Assembly: GCA_019118985.1 (NCBI GenBank)
Contig: DWXX01000149.1
Location: forward strand, 1 to 9,214
DNA from: Candidatus Faecalibacterium faecipullorum
GTDB lineage: Bacteria; Bacillota; Clostridia; Oscillospirales; Ruminococcaceae
Direction of reading: 5' to 3'
Length of the DNA stretch: 9,214 nt
Below the pieces are notes generated by a model. That model saw only the letters and a list, made by a program, of their open reading frames with translations, was not told the origin of the DNA and ran no database searches. Shown in pieces: positions 1-5,331 of this stretch; position 1 is the first letter of the stretch, and each line of letters opens with the position of its first letter. The translations under genes were made by a program, and so were the position numbers.

Positions 1-238
1 CGGCGGCTTTGGCCTTGAGGACGGCCGCCTCGTCGTAGGCGGGGGCCTCCCGCCGCTCAAAGGTGATGGCCCCGGCGGGGCAGGCGGGCAGGCAGTCGCC
101 CAGCCCGTCGCAGAAGTGCTCCCGCACAAGGTGGGCTTTGCCGTCCACCATGTCGATGGCGCCCTCATGGCAGGCGGTGGCACACAGGCCGCAGCCGGTG
201 CATTTTTCCTGGTCGATGCGGATGATTTGTCGGATCAT
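1..238 (-). CDS. 4Fe-4S ferredoxin-domain protein, N-terminal part (cut by window edge)
   Basis: The 79 visible residues begin MIRQIIRIDQEKCTGCG and carry a ferredoxin fold with two cluster motifs. The first is canonical CxxCxxCxxxC (Cys13, 16, 19, 23). The second is Cys43-x5-Cys49-x3-Cys53-Pro, where the expected middle cysteine is Leu46. Seven cysteines are therefore visible rather than eight. After about residue 60 the chain becomes charged and alanine-rich and runs off the edge, so the protein is longer than a simple ferredoxin. The start is set by a GAGAGG ribosome binding site 6 bases upstream of the ATG. I recall similar longer proteins in clostridia, often near hydroxylamine reductase (hcp) genes, but that neighbourhood is outside this window. 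The likely role is cytoplasmic low-potential electron transfer; the partner is unknown. It has its own promoter, downstream of the kinase gene at 319-906 on the same strand. Confidence 0.85.
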   Translation of the reverse strand, partial: MIRQIIRIDQEKCTGCGLCATACHEGAIDMVDGKAHLVREHFCDGLGDCLPACPAGAITFERREAPAYDEAAVLKAKAA

Positions 239-272
239 GGTAAACCTCTCAGCAGTGATGTATGATGGGTCG

Positions 273-281
273 AGTATAGCA
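273..281 (-). promoter_or_regulatory. Extended -10 promoter for the ferredoxin-domain gene
   Basis: On the minus strand TGC-TATACT matches the extended -10 form (TGnTATAAT), with the hexamer at 273-278. No good -35 hexamer lies 16-18 bases upstream, which fits an extended -10 or an activator-dependent promoter. The start codon is 35 bases downstream of the hexamer. The element is overlapped by the inverted repeat at 274-304. Confidence 0.55.
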
Positions 282-304
282 CAGTTTTGTAGAAAGTGCT
301 ATAC
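274..304. repeat. Perfect 9-bp inverted repeat over the ferredoxin promoter, candidate operator
   Basis: GTATAGCAC (274-282) and GTGCTATAC (296-304) are exact reverse complements separated by 13 bases. One arm covers most of the -10 element of the ferredoxin-domain gene. Centre-to-centre spacing of the arms is 22 bases, about two helical turns, as expected for a dimeric regulator binding one face of DNA. Neither arm is followed by a T-run, so it is not a terminator. Which regulator binds is unknown. Confidence 0.5.
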
Positions 305-318
305 AGTTTACAGAAAGT

Positions 319-906
319 TTAGCTTTTTACCAGAATGTCACACCGTTCCTCCAGCCGTTCGGCGGCGAAGTAGGCTTCCTCCAGGGGGATCCACCGGGTG
401 CGGAAGGCGGCGAGGTCGACCCCCGGCCGGCGGGCCAGCCGGGCCAGACGGATGTCCAGCGGCGCGGTGACAAAGACGTGCAGGTCGTAGCAGCCCCACA
501 GGTCGGGGTGGCAGCAGTAGGACCCCTCTGCCAGGATGACCGGGCGCAGCGGGGCGGGCACCGGCGGCCGCAGGCAGCCGGTGTGGCAGTCGTAGGGGCG
601 GTAGAGGGCGTCCCGCCCGGCCAGCAGGGGGGCGAGGGCTTCGGCGTAAAACCGCTCCCGGTCAAAGTTGCCCCCCGGCTGGGCCAGCCGCGCGGAGGTG
701 CGCTGCTCAGGGCGGAGGAAGAAGTCGTCGGCGTGCAGCAGGGTGCAGTCCCACCGGGCGGCCAGGCGGCCGGCGAGGGTGGTCTTGCCGCTGCCGCACC
801 GCCCGTCGATGGCGATGACGGCCCGGCCCTTCTCCCGCAGCAGGGCTTCGGCCCGCTCGACCAGGGCATCGAGGCCGTCAAAAATTTCCCGTTCGTTGTA
901 TTCCAT
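319..906 (-). CDS. Uridine kinase-like P-loop kinase
   Basis: This 195-residue cytoplasmic protein belongs to the P-loop kinase group that includes uridine kinase and phosphoribulokinase, which move the gamma-phosphate of ATP to a small hydroxylated substrate. The Walker A loop GRCGSGKTT lies at residues 35-43. The acidic motif HADDFF (58-63) follows in the place of the substrate-binding and catalytic aspartate. PEQRT and GGNFDRERF (about 66-86) resemble annotated 'uridine kinase family' proteins of clostridia, and an arginine-rich lid (RLARLARRPG) sits near the C-terminus. I chose the ATG at 906 because GAGGAAA lies just upstream; an in-frame ATG at 975 would lengthen the protein but has no ribosome binding site and lies upstream of the predicted promoter. 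The true substrate is not certain, since this subgroup is annotated by homology and is shorter than Udk of E. coli. It appears to be a single-gene unit, divergent from the HAD gene. Confidence 0.8.
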   Translation of the reverse strand: MEYNEREIFDGLDALVERAEALLREKGRAVIAIDGRCGSGKTTLAGRLAARWDCTLLHADDFFLRPEQRTSARLAQPGGNFDRERFYAEALAPLLAGRDALYRPYDCHTGCLRPPVPAPLRPVILAEGSYCCHPDLWGCYDLHVFVTAPLDIRLARLARRPGVDLAAFRTRWIPLEEAYFAAERLEERCDILVKS

Positions 907-955
907 GCGTATTTTCCTCACTGTTTTACAGATGGCGGGGATGGGCCCCTCTTTT

Positions 956-983
956 ATTATAGGGGCGCGGGACAAAAACGCAA
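956..983 (-). promoter_or_regulatory. Promoter for the uridine kinase-like gene
   Basis: Minus-strand TTGCGT (978-983), 16 bases, then a consensus TATAAT (956-961). The ATG is 49 bases downstream of the -10. Confidence 0.6.
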
Positions 984-1022
984 GGGCGGACGATCCCGAA
1001 AGAAACGCGGAGGATTTTGGGA

Positions 1023-1051
1023 TTGATTTTTTCCAGACAGTAGGGTATCCT
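1023..1051 (+). promoter_or_regulatory. Promoter for the HAD phosphatase gene
   Basis: TTGATT (1023-1028), 17 bases, TATCCT (1046-1051). The expected start is near 1058, giving a short leader that includes the GGGAAGGAG ribosome binding site at 1065-1073. Confidence 0.55.
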
Positions 1052-1082
1052 TAAAGCAAAAAACGGGAAGGAGCACCCCTTT

Positions 1083-1940
1083 ATGAGCAACGGCAGCAAG
1101 ATCCTCTTCATCGACGTGGACGGCACCTTGGTGGACTACCAGGGCCGCCTGCCCGATTCAGCGGTGCGGGCCATCCGGGCGGCCCGGGCGGCGGGGCACC
1201 GGGTCTACATCTGCACCGGCCGCAGCAGGGCCGAGGTCTATCCGCCCCTGTGGGAGATCGGCCTGGACGGCATGATCGGCGGCAACGGCAGCTATGTCGA
1301 GGACCACGGCCAGGTGGTGATGCATCAGCTCATCACCCCGGCGCAGGCCCGCCGCATCGTCGACTGGCTGCACAGCCGCAGGCTGGAATTTTACCTCGAG
1401 AGCAACAGCGGCCTGTATGCCAGCGAAGGGTTCGAGACCGCCGCCCTGCCCGCCATGCAGGAGTACGGCCGCCGCAAGGGCCGCCCCGGGCAGAAGTCGG
1501 TGCGGCAGGCCTTCCCCGACATGATCTTTGGCTGCACCGGCGACGCGCTCTACCGTGACGACCTGAACAAGGTCAGCTACCTGCTGGGCAGCTACCAGGA
1601 CTACCTCGACACCGCCGCGCAGTTCCCCGATATGCAGAACGGCACCTGGGGCGGCGCGGGGGAGACCGCCCTCTTCGGCGACATCGGGGTCAAGGACATC
1701 ACCAAGGCGAACGCCATCGAGCACCTGCTTGCCCACCTCGGGGCAGAGCGGGAGGATACCATCGCCTTCGGGGACGCCAAGGTGGACATCCCGATGCTGG
1801 AATACTGCGGCTATGGCGTCGCCATGGGCAGCGGCGGGGAGGAGATCAAGGCCATGGCCGACCTCGTCACCGACGGCGTGGAGGAGGACGGGCTGTACAA
1901 CGCCTTTGTCAAGCTCGGGCTGATCCCGGCGGGGGCATGA
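1083..1940 (+). CDS. Cof-type HAD-IIB family phosphatase
   Basis: A 285-residue haloacid dehalogenase superfamily hydrolase with the C2B-cap layout of Cof/YbiV proteins, which dephosphorylate sugar phosphates, flavin mononucleotide and other cytoplasmic phosphometabolites. Motif I is DVDGTL (11-16), with nucleophile Asp11 and acid/base Asp13. Motif II is the threonine of CTGR (44-47). Motif III is probably Lys208 in DITKANAI. Motif IV is GDAKVDIPM (230-238). The usual GDxxND reads GDxxVD here, so the second metal-ligand region keeps both aspartates but loses the asparagine; I believe this variant occurs in relatives. The cap lies roughly at residues 85-190. The ATG is set by GGGAAGGAG 9 bases upstream. 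It ends at a strong bidirectional terminator. The substrate cannot be told from sequence. Confidence 0.9.
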   Translation: MSNGSKILFIDVDGTLVDYQGRLPDSAVRAIRAARAAGHRVYICTGRSRAEVYPPLWEIGLDGMIGGNGSYVEDHGQVVMHQLITPAQARRIVDWLHSRRLEFYLESNSGLYASEGFETAALPAMQEYGRRKGRPGQKSVRQAFPDMIFGCTGDALYRDDLNKVSYLLGSYQDYLDTAAQFPDMQNGTWGGAGETALFGDIGVKDITKANAIEHLLAHLGAEREDTIAFGDAKVDIPMLEYCGYGVAMGSGGEEIKAMADLVTDGVEEDGLYNAFVKLGLIPAGA

Positions 1941-1963
1941 GCCGCTCAACATGCAACAAAAAG

Positions 1964-2008
1964 ACAGGCGCGGGCTGCCCTGAGCGGGCCCCGCGCCTGT
2001 GTTGTTTT
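1964..2008. terminator. Bidirectional terminator between the HAD gene and the membrane protein gene
   Basis: An 11-bp perfect stem, ACAGGCGCGGG (1964-1974) with CCCGCGCCTGT (1990-2000), closes a 15-base loop. On the plus strand it is followed by GTTGTTTT; on the minus strand by CTTTTTGTTG. It lies between convergent genes and can serve both. Confidence 0.9.
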
Positions 2009-2015
2009 CATCCGG

Positions 2016-2915
2016 TCACAGCTGCATCCAGTAGCGCTCGGCGTCGGCGACGCAGGCGTCGAGGCTGTCGCCCCGGCCGACCAGCTCGCAGGTAAAGTCG
2101 CTGTAGAGCACCACGCCGTAGCAGCGGCTCGCCTGCCCGCCGTCCGCCTGCCAGGTGAAGGTGTAGGCGTAGAGGTCCTGCAGCCCGCCCTCCCATCCCT
2201 CCTCGGGGACGAGGGTGAGGGCGGCGCTCTCGAGCTGCTCCGGCGCGATGCCCTCGTCCCGCTCGAGGCAGAGGGCGGCGTACTGCCGGGTGACCGTCTC
2301 TTCGGGCGGGGGCTGCAGCCGCGCGGCGGCATGGCCCGCCGCGTTGATCGTCCCGGCGACGCACCCGGCGGTGAACAGGGCGGCCAGGACCAGATTGACG
2401 GCCGACCGCGCTTTGGGGGTAAGGCCCGCGCCCAGCTCGGTCGCAGTCTCCCCCGAGGTGGAAAAGAGGTCGCCCCAGAAGATGAACTCCTCCTCGCCGC
2501 GCAGCCAGGCGCGCAGGCGGCGGGCCAGCAGCACCAGCCAGCAGGCCAGCAGGACCGGCCAGAGATAGGCGAGCAGGACCATGGTGAACCGGTCGGTGGA
2601 GGGGGTGCCGCCCAGCAGGCTGCCGCCCGACAGCACCGCGGCGAAGATGGCCACCACCGCAGCCGTCCCGGCGTACCGCCGCCGGTGGATGGTCGGCTCG
2701 CTGACCGCGTGGTGCAGCCCGACGACCACCGTGCCCGCCGCCGCGAAAAAGACCGCCGTCTCGGCCGGCTGGTCAAAGCCGGCCAGGTAGAAGGTCAGCC
2801 CGGCGCACAGCAGGCAGGCGAGGGCCGCCGCGGCGTCAAAATAGACCCCCGCCCGCTTCCGCTCGCCCGGGGGCAGGTCCTGATAGGCGCGCAGCGGATT
2901 TTCCTGTTGGTTCAT
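2016..2915 (-). CDS. Unrecognised polytopic membrane protein with C-terminal soluble domain
   Basis: I do not recognise this 299-residue protein. After a hydrophilic N-terminus (NPLRAYQDLPPGERKR) it shows about five hydrophobic helices: residues 26-47, 51-71, 83-103, 110-131 and 172-194. A charged loop with an aromatic-acidic stretch (EEEFIFWGDLFSTSGE, 141-156) separates helices four and five. The last hundred residues form a soluble domain that, with a cytoplasmic N-terminus and five helices, should lie outside the membrane. That domain contains aromatic motifs (YAYTFTW, YGVVLYSDFTCEL) and ends in YWMQL. The ATG at 2915 is chosen because AAGGAGGTGT lies just upstream; the ORF extends 24 codons further, past the predicted promoter. 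No enzyme motif is visible. It is a single-gene unit convergent with the HAD gene and divergent from the flavoprotein gene; any link to the flavoprotein is unsupported. Confidence 0.75.
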   Translation of the reverse strand: MNQQENPLRAYQDLPPGERKRAGVYFDAAAALACLLCAGLTFYLAGFDQPAETAVFFAAAGTVVVGLHHAVSEPTIHRRRYAGTAAVVAIFAAVLSGGSLLGGTPSTDRFTMVLLAYLWPVLLACWLVLLARRLRAWLRGEEEFIFWGDLFSTSGETATELGAGLTPKARSAVNLVLAALFTAGCVAGTINAAGHAAARLQPPPEETVTRQYAALCLERDEGIAPEQLESAALTLVPEEGWEGGLQDLYAYTFTWQADGGQASRCYGVVLYSDFTCELVGRGDSLDACVADAERYWMQL

Positions 2916-2946
2916 ACAAGACACCTCCTTGTCGATCTGTAATACA

Positions 2947-2975
2947 AGTATAGCACGGCCCGCCCGCCTCCGCAA
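2947..2975 (-). promoter_or_regulatory. Promoter for the membrane protein gene
   Basis: Minus-strand TTGCGG (2970-2975), 17 bases, TATACT (2947-2952), with the TG of an extended -10 (TGC-TATACT). The ten-base string GTGCTATACT is identical to that at the ferredoxin promoter. Confidence 0.65.
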
Positions 2976-3051
2976 GGAAAAAAGCATATTTTAACGCAGG
3001 CACGCGCCCTGCGGCCGCCGCCGGGCCCGGTGTACAGCTTGTAAAAACAAA

Positions 3052-3080
3052 TGGACAAACCGCCGGAAATATGGTATTCT
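3052..3080 (+). promoter_or_regulatory. Promoter for the flavoprotein gene
   Basis: TGGACA (3052-3057), 17 bases, TATTCT (3075-3080). A second -10-like TATACT follows at 3081-3086 but has no -35 at good spacing. Transcription would begin near 3087, leaving a leader of about 74 bases before the ATG at 3161. Confidence 0.55.
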
Positions 3081-3097
3081 TATACTATAAGCAGCGT

Positions 3098-3126
3098 GGG
3101 GCGCAGACTGCCTGCGCCCCCGTTTT
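3098..3126 (+). promoter_or_regulatory. GC-rich leader hairpin upstream of the flavoprotein gene
   Basis: GGGGCGCAG (3098-3106) pairs perfectly with CTGCGCCCC (3112-3120) around a five-base loop, followed by C-G-TTTT. It lies about ten bases after the predicted transcription start and 26 bases before the AAAGGA ribosome binding site. It could be a weak attenuator, a protein or metabolite-responsive leader, or a 5' stabilising hairpin. On the minus strand no T-run follows, so it is not a terminator in that direction. Confidence 0.5.
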
Positions 3127-3160
3127 GCAGGGCAAATGCATTGCAAGAAAGGAAATAAAA

Positions 3161-5206
3161 ATGAAAAAGATTTCACGCAAAGGCTTCCTGAAGCTGGCCG
3201 CTGCCACCGCTATGGGCGGCGTCACCGCCGGCGCCCTCGCCGCCTGCGAGTCGGCCAGCTCGGCGGCGTCCAGCGCCGTCAGCTCGGGCGCGGGTTCGGC
3301 GGCTGCCGGCGGCAGCTACATCCCCGGCACCTACGAGGGCACCGCCCAGGGCATCTCCTCCACCGTCAAGGTCACCATGACCTTCTCCGAGACCGCCGTC
3401 ACCGACGTGGTGGTGGACACCTCGGGCGAGACCGCCTCCTACGGCGCAGCCGCCGCCGAGGAACTGAAGGAGCAGCTGCTGGCCGCCGGTTCGGCCGAGA
3501 TCGACGGCGTGTCCGGCTCGACCATCACCTCCGACGCCGTGATGAAGGCCGCCCAGAGCTGCTACGCCCAGGCGCGGGGCGAGGCGGTGGTCACCTCGGT
3601 CCAGCTGCCCACCGGCGACGAGAACGACTGGCTGGGCACCGAGCCCGACATCGACGAGGCCGCCATCACCGAGACCTGGGACACCGACATCCTGATCGTC
3701 GGCGCCGGCAACGGCGGCCTGATGGCCGCGGCCTATGCCGCCAAGAACGGCCTTGACTTCCGCATCATCGAGCAGAATGTGGCCGTGCAGGACACCCGCC
3801 ACTGGATCGGCGCGGTGGACGGCTTTGGCGCGCAGGAGCATGGCGTCGTCACCGACAAGGGCAAGCTGCTGAGCGAGATCTCCCGCTACGCCTCCGGCAA
3901 GTGCGACCAGCGGGTGGTCAAGACCTGGCTGGATGAGTCCGCCGAGGCCATCGGCTTTGTCCGCGAGATCATGGAGGACGAGTTCGGCGTCTCCATGACC
4001 TACACCTACGGCGAGGAGGCCCGCTGGCCCGAAGAAAACGCCCTGGAGAACACCGACTACATCTACCCCGAGATCGAGTACACCTACGACCGCAGCACCG
4101 GCGCCGAGCGCAACAAGCTGTTCCAGGAGTACATCGAGGGCCTGGGCTATGCCATCGACTTCAAGACCGCCCTGGCCAAGCTGGAAAAGGACGATACCGG
4201 CCGCATCACCGGCATCATCGCCCAGAACACCGACGACGGCCACTTCATCCGCATCAATGCGGCGCAGGGCGTCCTGCTGGCCTGCGGCGGCTACCCCGGC
4301 AACCCCTACATGATGGAGCAGCTGGACCCCCTGGGCACCAGCGTCACCACCGCCTGCTCCTACTCGCCGGCCGACCGCGGCTACGGCATCCGCGCCGCCG
4401 TCTGGGCGGGCGCCAACCTCGATCAGGAGGCCGCACCCATGCTGTTCGACCGCGGTGTGGTGCCCCCGGGACAGGACGCCGGCTATGTCGAGAGTGAAAG
4501 CGCCTTCGGCGGCAAGGCCTTCCCCGGCCCCATCCGCCAGTACAACCCCGGCACCCAGCCCTTCCTGAAGGTCAACCGCCACGGCGAGCGCTTCGCCAAT
4601 GAGAGCTGCCCCTACAACGACATCGTCTATGCGGCGGCCCATCAGCCGGGCCGTGTCTACGCCCAGATCCACGACGACAACTGGTACGAGGACGTGCAGC
4701 GGTTCCACACCATCGGCTGCTCGGCCCAGACCCGTGCCGGCGGCGAGGGCTACGTCCTGCCCAAGATGGAAGAGGCCGAGGCTGCGGGCTGCTTCTTCCG
4801 CGCCGACACCATCGAGGAGCTGGCCGACAAGCTGGGCTTCACCGGCGAGGACAAGGACACCTTCCTGGCCACTGTCGAGCGGTACAACGAGCTGTACGAC
4901 CAGCAGGAGGACACCGACTTTGGCAAGCCGGCCTACCGTCTGAGCGCCATCCGCAAAGCGCCCTTCTATGGCTGCTGGCTGGGCGCTTCCCTGCTGACCA
5001 CCGAGCAGGGCATCGCCATCAATGAGAAGGGCCAGGCTCTGGATACCAACAACGAGCCGATGCCCGGCCTGTATGTCACCGGCGATATGTCGGGCAGCTT
5101 CTTTGCCAACAACTATCCCTGCCTGATGGCGGGCGTGGCCATGGGCCGCACCATCACCTTCGCCATGAAGGCGGTCAAGCAGATGGCCGGCCTGGACGAA
5201 GCCTGA
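3161..5206 (+). CDS. Secreted FMN/FAD flavoprotein reductase, lipoprotein (fumarate-reductase-like fold)
   Basis: This 681-residue protein probably sits on the outer face of the membrane and passes electrons from reduced flavin to an organic acceptor. The signal peptide has a twin-arginine-like SRKGFLK (5-11) and a lipobox LAAC, so Cys29 should be lipidated. A serine/alanine linker leads to an FMN_bind domain (about 53-138) with DGVSGSTIT (115-123). Thr121 matches the site where ApbE-type transferases attach FMN covalently, with Ser120 in place of the usual alanine. The FAD domain begins at VGAGNGG (180-186), with Glu204 expected at the ribose, and ends in PGLYVTGDMSGSFFANNYP (635-653). The architecture matches the urocanate/fumarate reductase family of flavin-dependent extracellular reductases. 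However, the catalytic arginine of the NExTTRD motif aligns with Tyr485, and the arginine of GANRLGGNA aligns with Asn651. The NYP...G...G ending recalls 3-ketosteroid dehydrogenases. The substrate is unknown and fumarate is unlikely. The ATG at 3161 has AAAGGA 8 bases upstream; codon choice is strongly biased (GGC, ACC, CTG, GAG), suggesting high expression. Confidence 0.88.
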   Translation: MKKISRKGFLKLAAATAMGGVTAGALAACESASSAASSAVSSGAGSAAAGGSYIPGTYEGTAQGISSTVKVTMTFSETAVTDVVVDTSGETASYGAAAAEELKEQLLAAGSAEIDGVSGSTITSDAVMKAAQSCYAQARGEAVVTSVQLPTGDENDWLGTEPDIDEAAITETWDTDILIVGAGNGGLMAAAYAAKNGLDFRIIEQNVAVQDTRHWIGAVDGFGAQEHGVVTDKGKLLSEISRYASGKCDQRVVKTWLDESAEAIGFVREIMEDEFGVSMTYTYGEEARWPEENALENTDYIYPEIEYTYDRSTGAERNKLFQEYIEGLGYAIDFKTALAKLEKDDTGRITGIIAQNTDDGHFIRINAAQGVLLACGGYPGNPYMMEQLDPLGTSVTTACSYSPADRGYGIRAAVWAGANLDQEAAPMLFDRGVVPPGQDAGYVESESAFGGKAFPGPIRQYNPGTQPFLKVNRHGERFANESCPYNDIVYAAAHQPGRVYAQIHDDNWYEDVQRFHTIGCSAQTRAGGEGYVLPKMEEAEAAGCFFRADTIEELADKLGFTGEDKDTFLATVERYNELYDQQEDTDFGKPAYRLSAIRKAPFYGCWLGASLLTTEQGIAINEKGQALDTNNEPMPGLYVTGDMSGSFFANNYPCLMAGVAMGRTITFAMKAVKQMAGLDEA

Positions 5207-5238
5207 GCCGCCCCTGCCGTACGATAAGCAGCAAATAA

Positions 5239-5273
5239 AAAGGGCCGTGGAGTTTGCCGCTCCACGGCCCTTT
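5239..5273. terminator. Bidirectional terminator between the flavoprotein gene and proA
   Basis: A 14-bp perfect stem, AAAGGGCCGTGGAG (5239-5252) with CTCCACGGCCCTTT (5260-5273), around a 7-base loop. On the minus strand the stem runs into TTTTTATTT, a good U-tract for the proCBA message. On the plus strand the tract is weaker (TTTCTGCGTCTTG). Confidence 0.92.
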
Positions 5274-5331
5274 CTGCGTCTTGATTTTGGTCCCTATTAT
5301 AATAAGGTAGGCGGGTGCGGCGCGGGGCCGG

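Noticed and set aside
907..975. Longer N-terminus for the uridine kinase-like gene (ATG at 975)
   Set aside because: The added stretch covers the predicted -10 element and has no Shine-Dalgarno; the ATG at 906 has GAGGAAA.
1230..1800. Broken or inactive HAD phosphatase because GDxxND reads GDxxVD
   Set aside because: Both motif aspartates, the nucleophile Asp11 and the rest of the fold are intact, so it is more likely a normal variant than a pseudogene.
1158..1952. 264-codon minus-strand frame across the HAD gene
   Set aside because: Shadow of the HAD gene with no recognisable motif, running into the terminator.
3173..4708. 511-codon open frame antisense to the flavoprotein gene
   Set aside because: It is a shadow frame made by biased GC-rich codons: glycine/valine/alanine-rich low-complexity product, no ribosome binding site, and the opposite frame has clear domains.
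5286..5312. Promoter suggested by TATTATAATA between the terminator and proA
   Set aside because: The -10-like string has no -35 at 16-18 bases on either strand and lies inside the 3' region of two convergent genes.
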